64,000 nucleotides of DNA, taken from NCBI GenBank assembly GCA_019637685.1, contig JAHBVF010000003.1:186001-250000 (forward strand). The letters are read 5' to 3'. Below are positions 36,501 through 45,188 of the stretch, one piece after another. The notes beneath the pieces are model-generated. The model was not told the origin of the DNA. It worked only from the letters and a program-made list of their open reading frames with translations, and ran no database searches. The position numbers and the translations under genes are program-made. The DNA comes from Caldilineaceae bacterium (GTDB lineage Bacteria; Chloroflexota; Anaerolineae; Caldilineales; Caldilineaceae). Numbering within the stretch: position 1 is the stretch's first letter; each line of letters opens with the position of its first letter.

Positions 36501-37702
36501 CAGTCAATACCGGGGCGTGCAGCTTTGGCTATACCACAGCCCAGGGCGACGGCGTCTATGGGGTGCAGCCGCTGGTGGCCGATCAGGTGTGCATTGTGGG
36601 CGCACCGGCCGCGGCCCAGGCCAACGGTCTCTATGAGGTGTCGGCTTTCAAAAACGGATCCAATGATGGCAGTATCTATGGCTTGGGCTTTGGAATGGAC
36701 AGCCCCAGTGCCCGCTCGCTGACTCAATTTTATGTACTTTGGATCGATCCCGCCGACCAGAGCTATGCGTTGCAGAAATTTGTCAACGACGCGTGGTCTA
36801 CCCTCAATGCTGGCAATGATTGGACGAATCACACAGCCATTGCCGGGGGGGGAGGCGTAAACCGCCTGCGCGTGCGCCGGGAAGGCAGCGAGATTCTGCT
36901 CTTTGTGAATGGCAGATTCCTGGAGCGGGTGATGGATGACAGCTTGGCCGCCAATGGCTTTGTGGGGCTGCTCAACTGGGCTGCCTACAGTTCGCCCTCC
37001 ATTGCCGGTTTCGACGATATGCGTATCAATCAAATTCGTTCAGTCTATGCGGATGACTTTGCCCAGGTTGGCAGCGGTTGGTTCCACGGCCAGGATGATG
37101 CCTGCCAGGCCAGCTATACCGAAGGTCAATACCGCACAGCCACTGGTCCGGGCTATCTTTGTTTCTTCGGTGCGCCTGTCAGTGGTTTGTCAAATGGCCG
37201 CTTTGGCGTGGATGCCAGACGGGGCGAGAGCTTCTATCAGGTGGCCTACGGCCTCTATTTCCGGGGAAACAACGATCTGTCTTCCTTCTATGCCTTTCTG
37301 GTCATCCCCGACACCCAGCAATACGCGTTGCTGCAATATGTGGAGGGGGTGGGCTGGACAAGCTTCACGTGGGACCCGGAACTGGAAAGTGGCTGGTTGA
37401 CCAGCGATAAGATCAACACCTCCACATCGGTCAATCAGCTATCGGCGGAAGTGGACGGCAATCTGCTGCGGGTCTTCATCAATGGAACGCGGTTGGGAAG
37501 CTACACGGATTCGACCCCCCTGAGCGGCAACCGATTTGGCCTGATCAACTGGGCCTCCCAGTTTGATAGCGCTACTGTCAATTTTGACAATATGAACGCC
37601 ACTGCCTGGGACGCGGTCTCGGCGCTGGTGGGCGCGGCGGATGGCGCGCCCCTGTCCGGCAGCCTGTCTGCACCGCCGGAGGATATGAATCCGGAAGAAT
37701 AA
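33569..37702 (+). CDS. Secreted lipoprotein with sortilin-like propeller and two C-terminal lectin-like domains
   Basis: A 1377-residue lipoprotein. A signal peptide ends in the lipobox LLAGC (Cys33), preceded by a strong AGGAGGT ribosome site. A short Pro/Ser spacer is followed by a BNR/VPS10 propeller (about 170-870) with many Asp boxes ([30 protein letters not shown]), the motif [12 protein letters not shown] at about 872-883, a Thr/Pro linker (about 887-962) and two copies of an about 200-residue beta domain ([12 protein letters not shown]... and [12 protein letters not shown]...) resembling LamG/concanavalin-like domains. It is anchored outside the membrane and probably binds glycans or proteins. 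It is related in its propeller to the cytoplasmic-looking protein at 13813. Confidence 0.9.
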   Translation: MPESIQSSRALFARQLPKSVLLVLALSLLLAGCGVSPAPAPLSPVSPSASPSGIDPAGPGGLRGPDSPAADVPAGVDLASVLAVTQPASPWDPESAEYPTSHAGKPKDPLLAAVPPQTIFEGVGSGPLKRSNFFVAQRAYPLTELPTGGFVAALEATLAMLPVEAAETLPQWKNIGPAPMVASKIGQQKVDVSGRVTALAIHPNDSNIVYLGAAQGGVWKTTNGGDSWTPLTDNQASLSMGALALDPQSPDTIYAGTGEPTPGLDNYYGAGILKSTDGGASWSRIGVNVFNGLGLARILVHPTKSNLIYAASSKAGQDGPVTPNRGIFRSTDGGLTWEGLLTCSSCFGASDLEMDAGNPNTLYAAFEGHGIFKSTDGGNNWAQLTNNLPSPQQVNVGRVILSVSRSNPAVVYASFQIITQNYDGALVFVSTDSGGSWAQIGTGGYNFCGSQCWYSHTIEVDPTNPNTLYAGGTANYSGNSEADFRVRQVVIKTTDGGSNWLDLSDNSAPNKSLHPDMHVIAFSPSSAQTVWVGNDGGVWRSTDGGATWTSRNTNLATLQFTGIAVDPTNPAIVQGGLQDNNKAFTLNGGSTPGWTAVDVGDGGAAAIDPFEPGIWYGTRFRISFQRNNQGSAQTGFWPFLNSGIDQQDRSLFYIPLAVDTATQGVLYLGTFRVYKTTNRGDQWTAISPDLSNGQGYVSAVAPAPSDAATVWAGTSDGNVQVTTNSGGKWTDTTKAPLPGRYVSRIAVSRTSAQTAYVVFSGFNTHTPGQDGHVFKTTNGGATWQNISGNLPDVPVQSIALDSSHPGTVYIGTDTGVFRTVDDGASWIPFNNGMANVAVVDLILTANNNTLLAGTHGRSVYRVDLSSQPAPLNQRVFLPSLQRGVQVATNTPTPTATPTSPPVAGTSLPTSTPTVTPTPTHTPTSTPTATVTPTAGTPGADTPTPTSTPTATPVPTRTPTPSPGVYSDDFESTGSGWPTVNTGACSFGYTTAQGDGVYGVQPLVADQVCIVGAPAAAQANGLYEVSAFKNGSNDGSIYGLGFGMDSPSARSLTQFYVLWIDPADQSYALQKFVNDAWSTLNAGNDWTNHTAIAGGGGVNRLRVRREGSEILLFVNGRFLERVMDDSLAANGFVGLLNWAAYSSPSIAGFDDMRINQIRSVYADDFAQVGSGWFHGQDDACQASYTEGQYRTATGPGYLCFFGAPVSGLSNGRFGVDARRGESFYQVAYGLYFRGNNDLSSFYAFLVIPDTQQYALLQYVEGVGWTSFTWDPELESGWLTSDKINTSTSVNQLSAEVDGNLLRVFINGTRLGSYTDSTPLSGNRFGLINWASQFDSATVNFDNMNATAWDAVSALVGAADGAPLSGSLSAPPEDMNPEE

Positions 37703-37737
37703 TATAGGCCCGCAGAACAACACCATCTCCAGAAGAG

Positions 37738-37772
37738 AGAGCACCCCGTCTGCCGGCGGGGTGTTCTTTCTT
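37738..37772 (+). terminator. Terminator after the propeller lipoprotein gene
   Basis: Stem AGAGCACCCCG-type arm (37738-37748) with 37757-37767 (one G-U pair), followed by TTCTTCT. Confidence 0.6.
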
Positions 37773-37918
37773 CTGGCTGAACCAAAACCGGTGTGCCCAG
37801 CGATTTCTTGTGCATCACCTGCAGGACCGGCATAGCAATGGGCCTGAGCCGTGGCATAATAGTGGCATATTCTATTGCCTGCTGCACAACCTATCGGATG
37901 TCATAAAGGGGAAGTCTC

Positions 37919-40714
37919 TTGCGACGTTGGCTCTTTCCGCTTCTGACATTGACGGCTGTCTGGGTCGTCTTTGCCCGAATGGCTGAAATTGAAAATCTCT
38001 CCCACACTTTCGCCCTGGGCGACTGGCGTTGGCTGCTGGCCGGTCTTGTACTCCAGGTTCTCTACTACGGCGGTCTGGCGGCCAGCTATCACGCGGCCCT
38101 GGCCGCGGTGGATGTACCGGGGCGTCTGCGGGACATCTTTGCTGTAGCCCTGGCCGGGGTCTATGTGAATACGGTTGCGCCCGTGGGTGGGGCCGCCAAT
38201 GCAGCGCTCTTTGTGGACGACGCGGCCCGCCGGGGTCACTCCCGCACCCGAGCCGCGATGGGGCTGCTGGTGCAAATGGTGGCAGACTACGGCGCTTTCT
38301 GCTTCTTGCTGCTGATTGGGCTGTTCGTGCTCTTGCAGATGGGCTCCTTGCGCTGGTACGAGATCGCTGCATCCCTGGCGCTCCTCCTCTACATCGGCGG
38401 GATGACCGTGGCCTTGACGCTGGGGCTGTGGCGTCCCGACTGGTTGCATTCGGTCTTTGTGTACATCCAGCGCGGCACGAATGCTGTGGGCGGCTGGTTT
38501 CGTCACCCCAGTCTGCTGGCCGAGGATTGGAGCGAACGCAACGCGGACGAATTCATCGAGACTTCCCATCGGCTGGTGGCCCAACCCAGCCATCTGCTGC
38601 GCACTGTCTTAATATCCCTGGCCGCGCACATCGCCAATCTGGCGTCGCTCTATGCGGTGTTTGTCGCCTTTCATCAACCGGTGTCTCTCCAAATTCTCAT
38701 CGCTGGGTATGCGATGACAATGCTATTTTGGATTGTCTCACCCACATCCAATGGGGTGGGTATTGTGGATGGACTGATGCCGGTGATGCTGGTCTCGATG
38801 GGAATCCCCAGCGTGTCCGCGGCCATTGTCAGCCTGACCTATCGAGGCATTGGGTTCTGGCTGCCCATGCTGATCGGATTTGTGTTGCTGCGTCGGCTGC
38901 GTATTTTCAGCCAGACTGAGCATAATGTGGCAGGGGAAGGCGCGATCGGAATTGCCGTGCTGGCAACCGCGCTGATGGGGATTGTCAATCTGGTGTCGGG
39001 TGCGCTGCCCGCGGCCCGCGAGCGGATGCAATTGCTGATGCAGATTTTGCCGCTGGAAGCCCAGCGAGGCAGCCGTCTGACTTCGGTGCTGGCTGGCTTT
39101 GCCCTGCTGCTCTTGGCCCAGGCCCTGTGGCGGCGCAAGCGGGTGGCCTGGTGGCTCACCCAGGCCGTGCTGCTCTATTCCCTGGCCGCCCATCTGGTCA
39201 AAGGATTAGACTTTGAGGAGGCGAGCCTGGCCGGACTGCTGGTGCTGTATCTGTGGACCCAGCGCAGCCACTTCCAGGCGTTGTCAGACCCTCCTTCGAT
39301 CTGGCAAGGGATCCGCACATTGGTAGTCGCTGGCCTCTTTACCCTGGCCTACGGGGTGTTTGGTTTTTATGTGCTCGACCGCCATTTCAGCCAACAGTTC
39401 AGCCTGAACGCGGCCACCCGACAGACATTTGTGATGTTTGCCGAGTTTTTTGATCCAGGGCTGCAACCGATTACCGGCTTTGGTCGCTATTTTGCCGACT
39501 CCATCTATCTGATCGGCGTGACGACCTTTGGCTATGCATTTATGCTCCTGCTGCGTCCAGTGCTGCTGCGCACTACGTCAACCCCGGCCACCCGCGCCCG
39601 TGCCCAGAAGGTAATCGAGCAATTTGGCCACTCCTCCCTGGCCCGCTTCACCCTTTTCCCTGGCAAAACCCATTGGCTCAGTCCCGGCGGCTCTGTCGTT
39701 GCCTATACAGTGCGCGGCCGGGTGGCTCTGGCCCTGGGCGATCCCATCGGCCCCAGCCAAGATGTGGCGGAGACTGTGACCGGCTTTCTCGCGTTCTGCC
39801 GGCGCAATGACTGGCAAACGGCTTTCTACCAAACTGCGGAGGACACTCTCGAAGTCTATCGGGCCGCTGGTCTGGCTTCTCTTTGCATCGGCCACGAAGG
39901 GGTTGTGGACCTCCACACCTTTAGCCTGGGTGGCGGCAGCAACAAAACCATCCGCGCCAATATCAACAAACTGGGGCGGATGGGCTATCGGGCTGTGATG
40001 CACCGCCCTCCGCTGCCGCTCTCTTTGCTGGTCCAGTTGCGCGCCATCAGCGATGAATGGCTGGCGATGATGCGCGGTCGGGAGTTGCGGTTTTCTATGG
40101 GTCGCTTTGATGACGCGTATGTGCAGGATTCTCTGGTGATGGCCGTCCACGGGCCGGACGATTCCCTCGTCGCCTTTGCCAATTTGGTGCCCGAATACCA
40201 GCGCAACGAAGTGGCTGTAGACCTCATGCGCCGTCAGGCCAAAGTGGAAAACGGAACGATGGATTTGCTTTTTGTCTCGCTCTTCGAATGGGCCAGAGAA
40301 ACGGGTTACGACACCTTCAATCTGGGCTTGAGCGCGCTTTCTGGGGTGGGCGACGCGGAAAATGATCCTGCCCTGGAGCGGGGCCTGCATTACATCTACG
40401 AACACATCAACCAATTCTACAATTTCAAGGGTCTGCACGAATTCAAGGAAAAATACCGACCCGACTGGTCGCCCCGCTATCTGATATTCCCCGGCTATGC
40501 TTCTTTGCCAGCGGTGGGGCTGGCGCTGCAAAGCGCGATGACAGGTGAGAACTTTGTGCTGGATTCGATGAAGGAATATTGGGCTGTCCGGCGCAGCCAG
40601 CCACAGCACAAAGCAGCCGATACAAAGCCAGTCGAAAAACCGGACGCGCCATCGGCAGATATGCCTCTTGCCGTGGATGAGGAGAAGCGGCGAGTGGATA
40701 TGGGAACCCAATGA
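37919..40714 (+). CDS. mprF: MprF-like phosphatidylglycerol lysyltransferase/flippase (TTG start)
   Basis: A 931-residue protein with the full MprF layout: an N-terminal flippase-like membrane domain (LPG_synthase_TM, about 1-330), further membrane helices to about 560, and a soluble C-terminal acyltransferase-like domain (DUF2156, about 575-870; WLSPGGSVVAYTVRGRVALALGDPIG ... FKGLHEFKEKYRP). Such proteins transfer an aminoacyl group from tRNA to phosphatidylglycerol and flip the product, changing surface charge; the amino acid is not deducible. The start is TTG 37919 with AAAGGGGA upstream. A charged, Pro-rich tail follows the catalytic domain. The rhomboid-like and YetF genes follow closely and may share its transcript. 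Confidence 0.82.
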   Translation: MRRWLFPLLTLTAVWVVFARMAEIENLSHTFALGDWRWLLAGLVLQVLYYGGLAASYHAALAAVDVPGRLRDIFAVALAGVYVNTVAPVGGAANAALFVDDAARRGHSRTRAAMGLLVQMVADYGAFCFLLLIGLFVLLQMGSLRWYEIAASLALLLYIGGMTVALTLGLWRPDWLHSVFVYIQRGTNAVGGWFRHPSLLAEDWSERNADEFIETSHRLVAQPSHLLRTVLISLAAHIANLASLYAVFVAFHQPVSLQILIAGYAMTMLFWIVSPTSNGVGIVDGLMPVMLVSMGIPSVSAAIVSLTYRGIGFWLPMLIGFVLLRRLRIFSQTEHNVAGEGAIGIAVLATALMGIVNLVSGALPAARERMQLLMQILPLEAQRGSRLTSVLAGFALLLLAQALWRRKRVAWWLTQAVLLYSLAAHLVKGLDFEEASLAGLLVLYLWTQRSHFQALSDPPSIWQGIRTLVVAGLFTLAYGVFGFYVLDRHFSQQFSLNAATRQTFVMFAEFFDPGLQPITGFGRYFADSIYLIGVTTFGYAFMLLLRPVLLRTTSTPATRARAQKVIEQFGHSSLARFTLFPGKTHWLSPGGSVVAYTVRGRVALALGDPIGPSQDVAETVTGFLAFCRRNDWQTAFYQTAEDTLEVYRAAGLASLCIGHEGVVDLHTFSLGGGSNKTIRANINKLGRMGYRAVMHRPPLPLSLLVQLRAISDEWLAMMRGRELRFSMGRFDDAYVQDSLVMAVHGPDDSLVAFANLVPEYQRNEVAVDLMRRQAKVENGTMDLLFVSLFEWARETGYDTFNLGLSALSGVGDAENDPALERGLHYIYEHINQFYNFKGLHEFKEKYRPDWSPRYLIFPGYASLPAVGLALQSAMTGENFVLDSMKEYWAVRRSQPQHKAADTKPVEKPDAPSADMPLAVDEEKRRVDMGTQ

Positions 40715-40783
40715 TGCGGCAAGAGAATTGGCGTTTGTCAATGGCATTGCGTGACTGAAATTCCCCAGATGGAGACTATTGGC

Positions 40784-41431
40784 ATGTCCCAGGTTCGCTC
40801 GTTTAATCCCTTGCGGTGGTTCTTCCAACTTCCATTTACCCTTCTCCTCCTGCTCATTTTGGCGACGGTGGCTGTGCTGACCAATTCCCACGCCAGTGAT
40901 CTGTCCGCGCGCTGGCAAGGGCGGCTGGGTGTGTCCGCGCGGGACATCTGGCGGGCGCGCTGGCCGCGCATCTTCACCGCGGCGCTGGTGACAAAGGGTG
41001 GATGGGTCTTTGGCGAAGCCCTGGTAATGAGTGCCCTGGCCGTGGGTGTGGCCGAGTGGATGACCAGCGCGCGCCGGGCCGCAGCCACTTTTTGGGGTGT
41101 CCATCTGCTCACATTCCTGGCCGAGGCCATTCTCATCATCTGGCCGCTGCATCGCCTGGGCCGGAAAACCAGCACCGCATTGGCCGCAACCCGGGACGTA
41201 GGCCCGTCCGCCGGGTATTTTGGTGCGTTGGGGCTGATTGTGGCCCGGCTGGCCCGTCCCTGGCGCGCGCTGGCCGGGACGGCTATTTTTGCCATTCTGG
41301 TTGCTGCCTTCTTCGTGCCTGTTCGCCCGGATGGCAGCGGCCAGACGCAGGCCGAACCCAAACTTTTTGCCGACCTGGCCCATCTCATCGCCTTTCCCCT
41401 GGGCTGGCTGACATCGGTCTGGGAAAGATAG
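40784..41431 (+). CDS. Rhomboid-like membrane protein
   Basis: A 215-residue protein with about six hydrophobic segments. Ser142 lies in GPSAGYFGALG, which resembles the rhomboid active-site loop GxSGxxFG, and His200 in the last segment (DLAHLIAFPLGWL) could complete a Ser-His dyad. The first helix region and the internal HxxxF pattern are less typical, so an inactive relative is possible. If active it would cut membrane proteins within the bilayer. I use the ATG at 40784, with GGAG about 9 bases upstream; a GTG at 40751 is an alternative. It lies 69 bases after the MprF-like gene. Confidence 0.6.
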   Translation: MSQVRSFNPLRWFFQLPFTLLLLLILATVAVLTNSHASDLSARWQGRLGVSARDIWRARWPRIFTAALVTKGGWVFGEALVMSALAVGVAEWMTSARRAAATFWGVHLLTFLAEAILIIWPLHRLGRKTSTALAATRDVGPSAGYFGALGLIVARLARPWRALAGTAIFAILVAAFFVPVRPDGSGQTQAEPKLFADLAHLIAFPLGWLTSVWER

Positions 41432-41441
41432 GAGGCAGCAG

Positions 41442-41969
41442 ATGCCAATTGCCGATATTTTTCCACCGCTTGGTGTACTGGGCGCTATTGTTCTGCGCAC
41501 AAGCGCTGTCTATCTATTGGTGCTGCTGGGTCTGCGCCTGGCCGGCAAGCGAGAGATCGGGCAAATGACTGTCTTCGATCTGGTGGTTTTGCTGCTTCTT
41601 GCCAACGGGGTGCAAAACGCGATGGTAGGGGGAGATGCAAGTCTGCTGGGTGGACTGGTGGCCGCGGCTTGCCTGCTTTTGCTCAATGGCCTTGTCTCCC
41701 GCGCCAGCCTGCGTTGGCCCCGCCTGCGCCGCACACTGGTAGGCAGCCCCACCCTATTGGTGCTACACGGCAAAATCCTCACCGACCACCTGCGCCGGGA
41801 AGGCGTCAGCACCGATGAATTGGAGACAGCCCTGCGCGAACACGGCATCTCGGCTGTGGATGGTGTGGATATGGCTGTGCTGGAGATCGATGGCTCTATC
41901 AGTGTAGTGCCCACGGATCAGCCGATGAAACGGGGCCGTCGTCGGGCGCGGATACTGCGCCATTCCTGA
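41442..41969 (+). CDS. YetF/DUF421 family membrane protein
   Basis: A 175-residue protein with three hydrophobic segments at the N-terminus and the conserved KREIGQMTVFDLVVLLLLANGVQNAMVG, then a small cytoplasmic domain (PTLLVLHGKI...LRREGVSTDELETALREHGI) ending IDGSISVVPTD. Family function is poorly known (linked to spore or stress phenotypes in Bacillus). It has a strong ribosome site (GGAGG) and starts 10 bases after the rhomboid-like gene, so they are one operon. Confidence 0.88.
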   Translation: MPIADIFPPLGVLGAIVLRTSAVYLLVLLGLRLAGKREIGQMTVFDLVVLLLLANGVQNAMVGGDASLLGGLVAAACLLLLNGLVSRASLRWPRLRRTLVGSPTLLVLHGKILTDHLRREGVSTDELETALREHGISAVDGVDMAVLEIDGSISVVPTDQPMKRGRRRARILRHS

Positions 41970-42124
41970 TCCACAACAGAGACTCCCATAGCCCCGGCTC
42001 TCCATAAGATTGAGTTAATCTTCCCATTATCCCTTCTAAAAGTCAGAATGTCGCCTTCGCCCTATACTCACAGGTACAAATCCAATTTTGTGTTGTGTCT
42101 CTCTCTGTGAAAGGTGTAGGACCT

Positions 42125-43570
42125 ATGAAAAATCGACGAATATCCGTACTTCTGGTCACGGTGGCGCTGGTGATGATGTTGGCGGTGGGCGTGGGCGCGG
42201 GAACATTCCATCTCTTTGGCGACAGCGCGCCGCTGCTTGCGTCGCCAGCCACAGCAGCCCAGGCAAATGTAACAGCCAGCAGCGCAAACTCCGAACTGCC
42301 CACCCAGGAGTTGCTTTCTCGTCTCTACGACACGGCTTCGCCTTCTGTCGTCAATATCCAGGTGACGCTGAAAGCCCAGCCCCAGCAGCAGAACCCCTTC
42401 AACGGTTCTCCTTTCGGCTTTCCCTTTGGTTCTCCTTTTGGGCAGCCCAATGTGCCCCAGCAGGATCAACAGCCTGCCCAGGCCGAGGGCACGGGCTTTG
42501 TCTATGACAACGACGGCCATATCGTCACCAACAATCACGTCGTCGCCGAAGCCACGGACATTCTGGTCAACTTCTCCGACGGCCATTGGGCCAAGGCCGA
42601 GCTGGTGGCCCGTGACCCCCAGGCCGATCTGGCGGTCATCAAAGTGACGCCGCCCGACGGCGTGACGCTGACACCGCTGGTGATGGACACCCAGAACGAT
42701 CTGGATGTAGGCTATTATGTGATTGCCATTGGCAGCCCCTTTGGCCTGGACGAGACAATGACGCTGGGTGTAGTGAGCGCGCTGGGTCGCAGCTTCCCCG
42801 CTGGTGACGCGGCGGACGGTCAGGCCCGCTACTCCCTGCCCGATGTGATCCAGACGGACGCGGCCATCAACCCCGGCAATTCGGGCGGTCCCTTGCTCAA
42901 CCTGCGCGGGGAAGTCGTCGGCGTCAACTTCGCCATCAATTCGCCCGTGCGCGCCAATTCCGGTGTGGGCTTTACGATTCCTGCCTCAGTGGTGGAGAAG
43001 GTTGTACCGGCCCTGATCGACAAGGGTTCCTATCAGTACTCGTTTGTGGGGCTTTCCGGCCAGACGATCAATGCAGCCCTGGCCGAGGAAAAGAAGATCG
43101 ACGACAATACGCTGGGCATCTACGTGGCCCAGGTTGTCCCCGATGGCCCGGCTGACAGCGCGGGTGTGCAGGCCGATGATATTGTCGTGGGCATCGACGA
43201 ACAGCCCATCCAGCGCTTTGAGGACCTGTTGAGCTATCTCTTCAACAGCACTGAACCGGGGCAGGATGTGACTCTGCACATTTTGCGCAACGGCAAGGCG
43301 ATGGATGTGAATCTGACTCTCTCCAAGCGCCCTGCGGCCACAACGACCGCCAACACAGAAGGCCCGGTGAGTGTGGGCCAGGCCGTTGAAATCGCCAAAG
43401 ATGCCGCGGCCAGCGCTGGATTCGACGAAAATATCACTTCGGTCAAAGCGGGTCAGGGCCGGGTCAACGGCCAATCCGCCTGGATCATCGAGCTGGGCGG
43501 CAAGGATCAGAGCGCAACCGTCGCCATCGATGCCCAGACCGGCGAGGTGCTTGAGGTGAAAGTGGAGTAG
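42125..43570 (+). CDS. HtrA/DegP-like serine protease with PDZ and PepSY domains
   Basis: A 481-residue exported protease. An N-terminal membrane anchor (residues 7-27) starts at ATG 42125. The trypsin-like domain shows the complete triad: His138 (TNNHVV), Asp168 (QADLAVIK) and Ser253 (NPGNSGGPL). A Pro/Phe/Gly-rich loop (about 89-112) lies before the catalytic core. One PDZ domain (about 315-410) is followed by a C-terminal PepSY domain (about 422-481; QSAWIIELGGKD...DAQTGEVLEVKVE), an addition not found in classic DegP. It should degrade or refold misfolded proteins outside the membrane; PepSY may regulate it. A strong terminator follows. Confidence 0.93.
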   Translation: MKNRRISVLLVTVALVMMLAVGVGAGTFHLFGDSAPLLASPATAAQANVTASSANSELPTQELLSRLYDTASPSVVNIQVTLKAQPQQQNPFNGSPFGFPFGSPFGQPNVPQQDQQPAQAEGTGFVYDNDGHIVTNNHVVAEATDILVNFSDGHWAKAELVARDPQADLAVIKVTPPDGVTLTPLVMDTQNDLDVGYYVIAIGSPFGLDETMTLGVVSALGRSFPAGDAADGQARYSLPDVIQTDAAINPGNSGGPLLNLRGEVVGVNFAINSPVRANSGVGFTIPASVVEKVVPALIDKGSYQYSFVGLSGQTINAALAEEKKIDDNTLGIYVAQVVPDGPADSAGVQADDIVVGIDEQPIQRFEDLLSYLFNSTEPGQDVTLHILRNGKAMDVNLTLSKRPAATTTANTEGPVSVGQAVEIAKDAAASAGFDENITSVKAGQGRVNGQSAWIIELGGKDQSATVAIDAQTGEVLEVKVE

Positions 43571-43627
43571 CTACCCTTCCGACTATACCCCCGCGGGTGA
43601 ATAGCCTGCGGCTAATTTCCTCCTGAG

Positions 43628-43671
43628 CACAGGCCCGGCGTCCCATCAGACGCCGGGCCTGTGTTGTTTTT
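43628..43671 (+). terminator. Terminator after the HtrA gene
   Basis: 15-bp perfect stem CACAGGCCCGGCGTC (43628-43642) with 43649-43663, 6-nt loop, then TTGTTTTT. Confidence 0.85.
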
Positions 43672-43697
43672 GCCGCCCGTTGCGGGTAAAATGGGCT

Positions 43698-43840
43698 GAC
43701 TCTACTACAAAAAGCCCCTAAACTCACCGCGGAGTCGCGGGGAACGCGGAGGTTCGCAGAGTTTTTCTTCTGAATCTCGCCGCGTCGCCTCCGCGCCCTC
43801 TGCCACTCCGCGGTGAAATTGACCTTTTTGCAGTAGCCTC
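43698..43840. repeat. Dispersed inverted-end element, copy 3 (subtype A)
   Basis: Ends 43698-43714 (GACTCTACTACAAAAAG) and 43824-43840 (CTTTTTGCAGTAGCCTC) are imperfect inverted repeats; 143 bases. The interior has CTCACCGCGGAG, GGAACGCGGAGG and CTCCGCGGTGAAATTGACC, closest to the copy at 17239-17370. Confidence 0.75.
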
Positions 43841-43883
43841 ATAGGCTGCATCCGCCACCTTTCAGCCCCGGAGAATCCGCTGT

Positions 43884-44480
43884 ATGCCCATCGACTCGCC
43901 CCGTTTCCAGCAGGCCATTGCCCGTTTTGACGCGGCCAATGCCGCAGACCCCAACCGGGAATTCTGGCAGGGCGCGGAATATCCCAAAGAGTTGCTCTAC
44001 AGCCAGCGCATGGCCGGTTGGCTGCAACGCTTTGCCCCGGACGCGTCGGAGGCGTTGCGTCTGGCCGTGGCTGCCCAGCACATCCGCCGCTGGGAGAGTC
44101 CCCGCCGCGACTACCCGGAGGGCAAGGCCGGCTACAAAGCCTGGCGCAGCAATCTGGCCCGGTTCCACGCCGAGACCGCCGGGGAGATTCTGGCTGACGT
44201 GGGCTATGACGCTGCAACCATCCGCCGGGTGCAGGGGTTGATCCGCAAAGAGCATCTCAAGCGGGACGCGGAAGCCCAATGCCTGGAGGACGTGGCCTGT
44301 CTCGTCTTTCTGGAAAGCTACTTCGCCGACTTCTCCCAAAAGCACGACGAGGCCAAACTCATCGACATTCTGCAGAAGACGTGGAAGAAGATGTCGCCAG
44401 CAGGCCACGCGGCTGCGTTGGGGCTGGCCTTGCCCGCGGGGACGCGGGAAATCGTCGAAAAAGCGCTGGCTGGCGGGTGA
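43884..44480 (+). CDS. DUF4202 family protein
   Basis: A 198-residue soluble, mostly helical protein that follows the DUF4202 pattern: FDAANAADPN at the start, AAQHIRRWESPRRDYPEGKAGYKAWR in the middle and EDVACLVFLESYF later. The His/Arg/Asp arrangement suggests an HD-like metal site but the biochemical role is not known to me. GGAG precedes the ATG. It stands alone behind a dispersed element. Confidence 0.8.
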   Translation: MPIDSPRFQQAIARFDAANAADPNREFWQGAEYPKELLYSQRMAGWLQRFAPDASEALRLAVAAQHIRRWESPRRDYPEGKAGYKAWRSNLARFHAETAGEILADVGYDAATIRRVQGLIRKEHLKRDAEAQCLEDVACLVFLESYFADFSQKHDEAKLIDILQKTWKKMSPAGHAAALGLALPAGTREIVEKALAGG

Positions 44481-44736
44481 TTCCGCCTGCCATGCCTTTT
44501 TCGCGCGCTCCCGCTATCGCCGGGCCTGGGCAGGGCGGACAACCGGTCAAAGCTGGCAAACTGCTGGCATCTGCCGACGCTATTTGCGGCCTCTCTGCCT
44601 TTGCACAGAACCCTCACTTCAACGACAATAAGGATGGCAGCAAAGATTACGCCAAAGACAGCAATAAAAACGCAGCAGAGGGCAGGTCCCTGTGGTGAAC
44701 CACTTCACCACTTGCATCTTTCAGGAGAATGCTTCT

Positions 44737-45186
44737 ATGAGTGAAATACTTGACAACACCCAAGAGAGCGAAGCGCAGGACGCGCTACAGGCTTTTCTGA
44801 ATGCCGAAGACTTTGGCGAAATGGAAGCCGCGCTGGACGAGCATTCCCTGCTGGGGGAACCGGCATTCGAGAACGCGGTGGACAAGCTGATCGAGCACGC
44901 CAGCGCGATGGGCGACGCCGAGGCTGTCCTGCGCTTCCAGGATCGGCTGGATATTCTCTACGACGTGCTGGACAATCTGGGCGCGACCCCTGTGGAAGAA
45001 GCGGTGGAGGCCTTTCTCAATGCCGAAGAGGGCACGGAGAGCGCGGCCGTCTATGCCCAATACGAAGAGTGGCTGGACAGTGCCGAGGCCGCTTCCTTTT
45101 TGGAGATGATGGAACCTGCCGACCCGGAGACCGCCCAGTTTCTGGCGGAAAAGAGGGCTGCCCTGGCCGCGCTGCGGGCAAAGTAG
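44737..45186 (+). CDS. Acidic helical protein with internal duplication, function unknown
   Basis: A 149-residue strongly acidic protein, predicted all-helical. Two related units can be seen: ALQAFLNAEDFGEMEAALDE (about 16-35) and AVEAFLNAEEGTESAAVYAQ (about 89-108). The start at 44737 has AGGAG upstream; a longer in-frame reading lacks one. A small hairpin (44692-44711) lies upstream of the ribosome site. I recognise no family. Its stop is only 2 bases from the stop of the converging LacI gene. Confidence 0.65.
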   Translation: MSEILDNTQESEAQDALQAFLNAEDFGEMEAALDEHSLLGEPAFENAVDKLIEHASAMGDAEAVLRFQDRLDILYDVLDNLGATPVEEAVEAFLNAEEGTESAAVYAQYEEWLDSAEAASFLEMMEPADPETAQFLAEKRAALAALRAK

Positions 45187-45188
45187 GG

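Noticed and set aside
39578..41500. 640-codon minus-strand open frame opposite the MprF-like and rhomboid-like genes
   Set aside because: It covers two well-supported plus-strand genes, is rich in His/Arg/Gln/Gly as expected of an antisense frame, and shows no domain.
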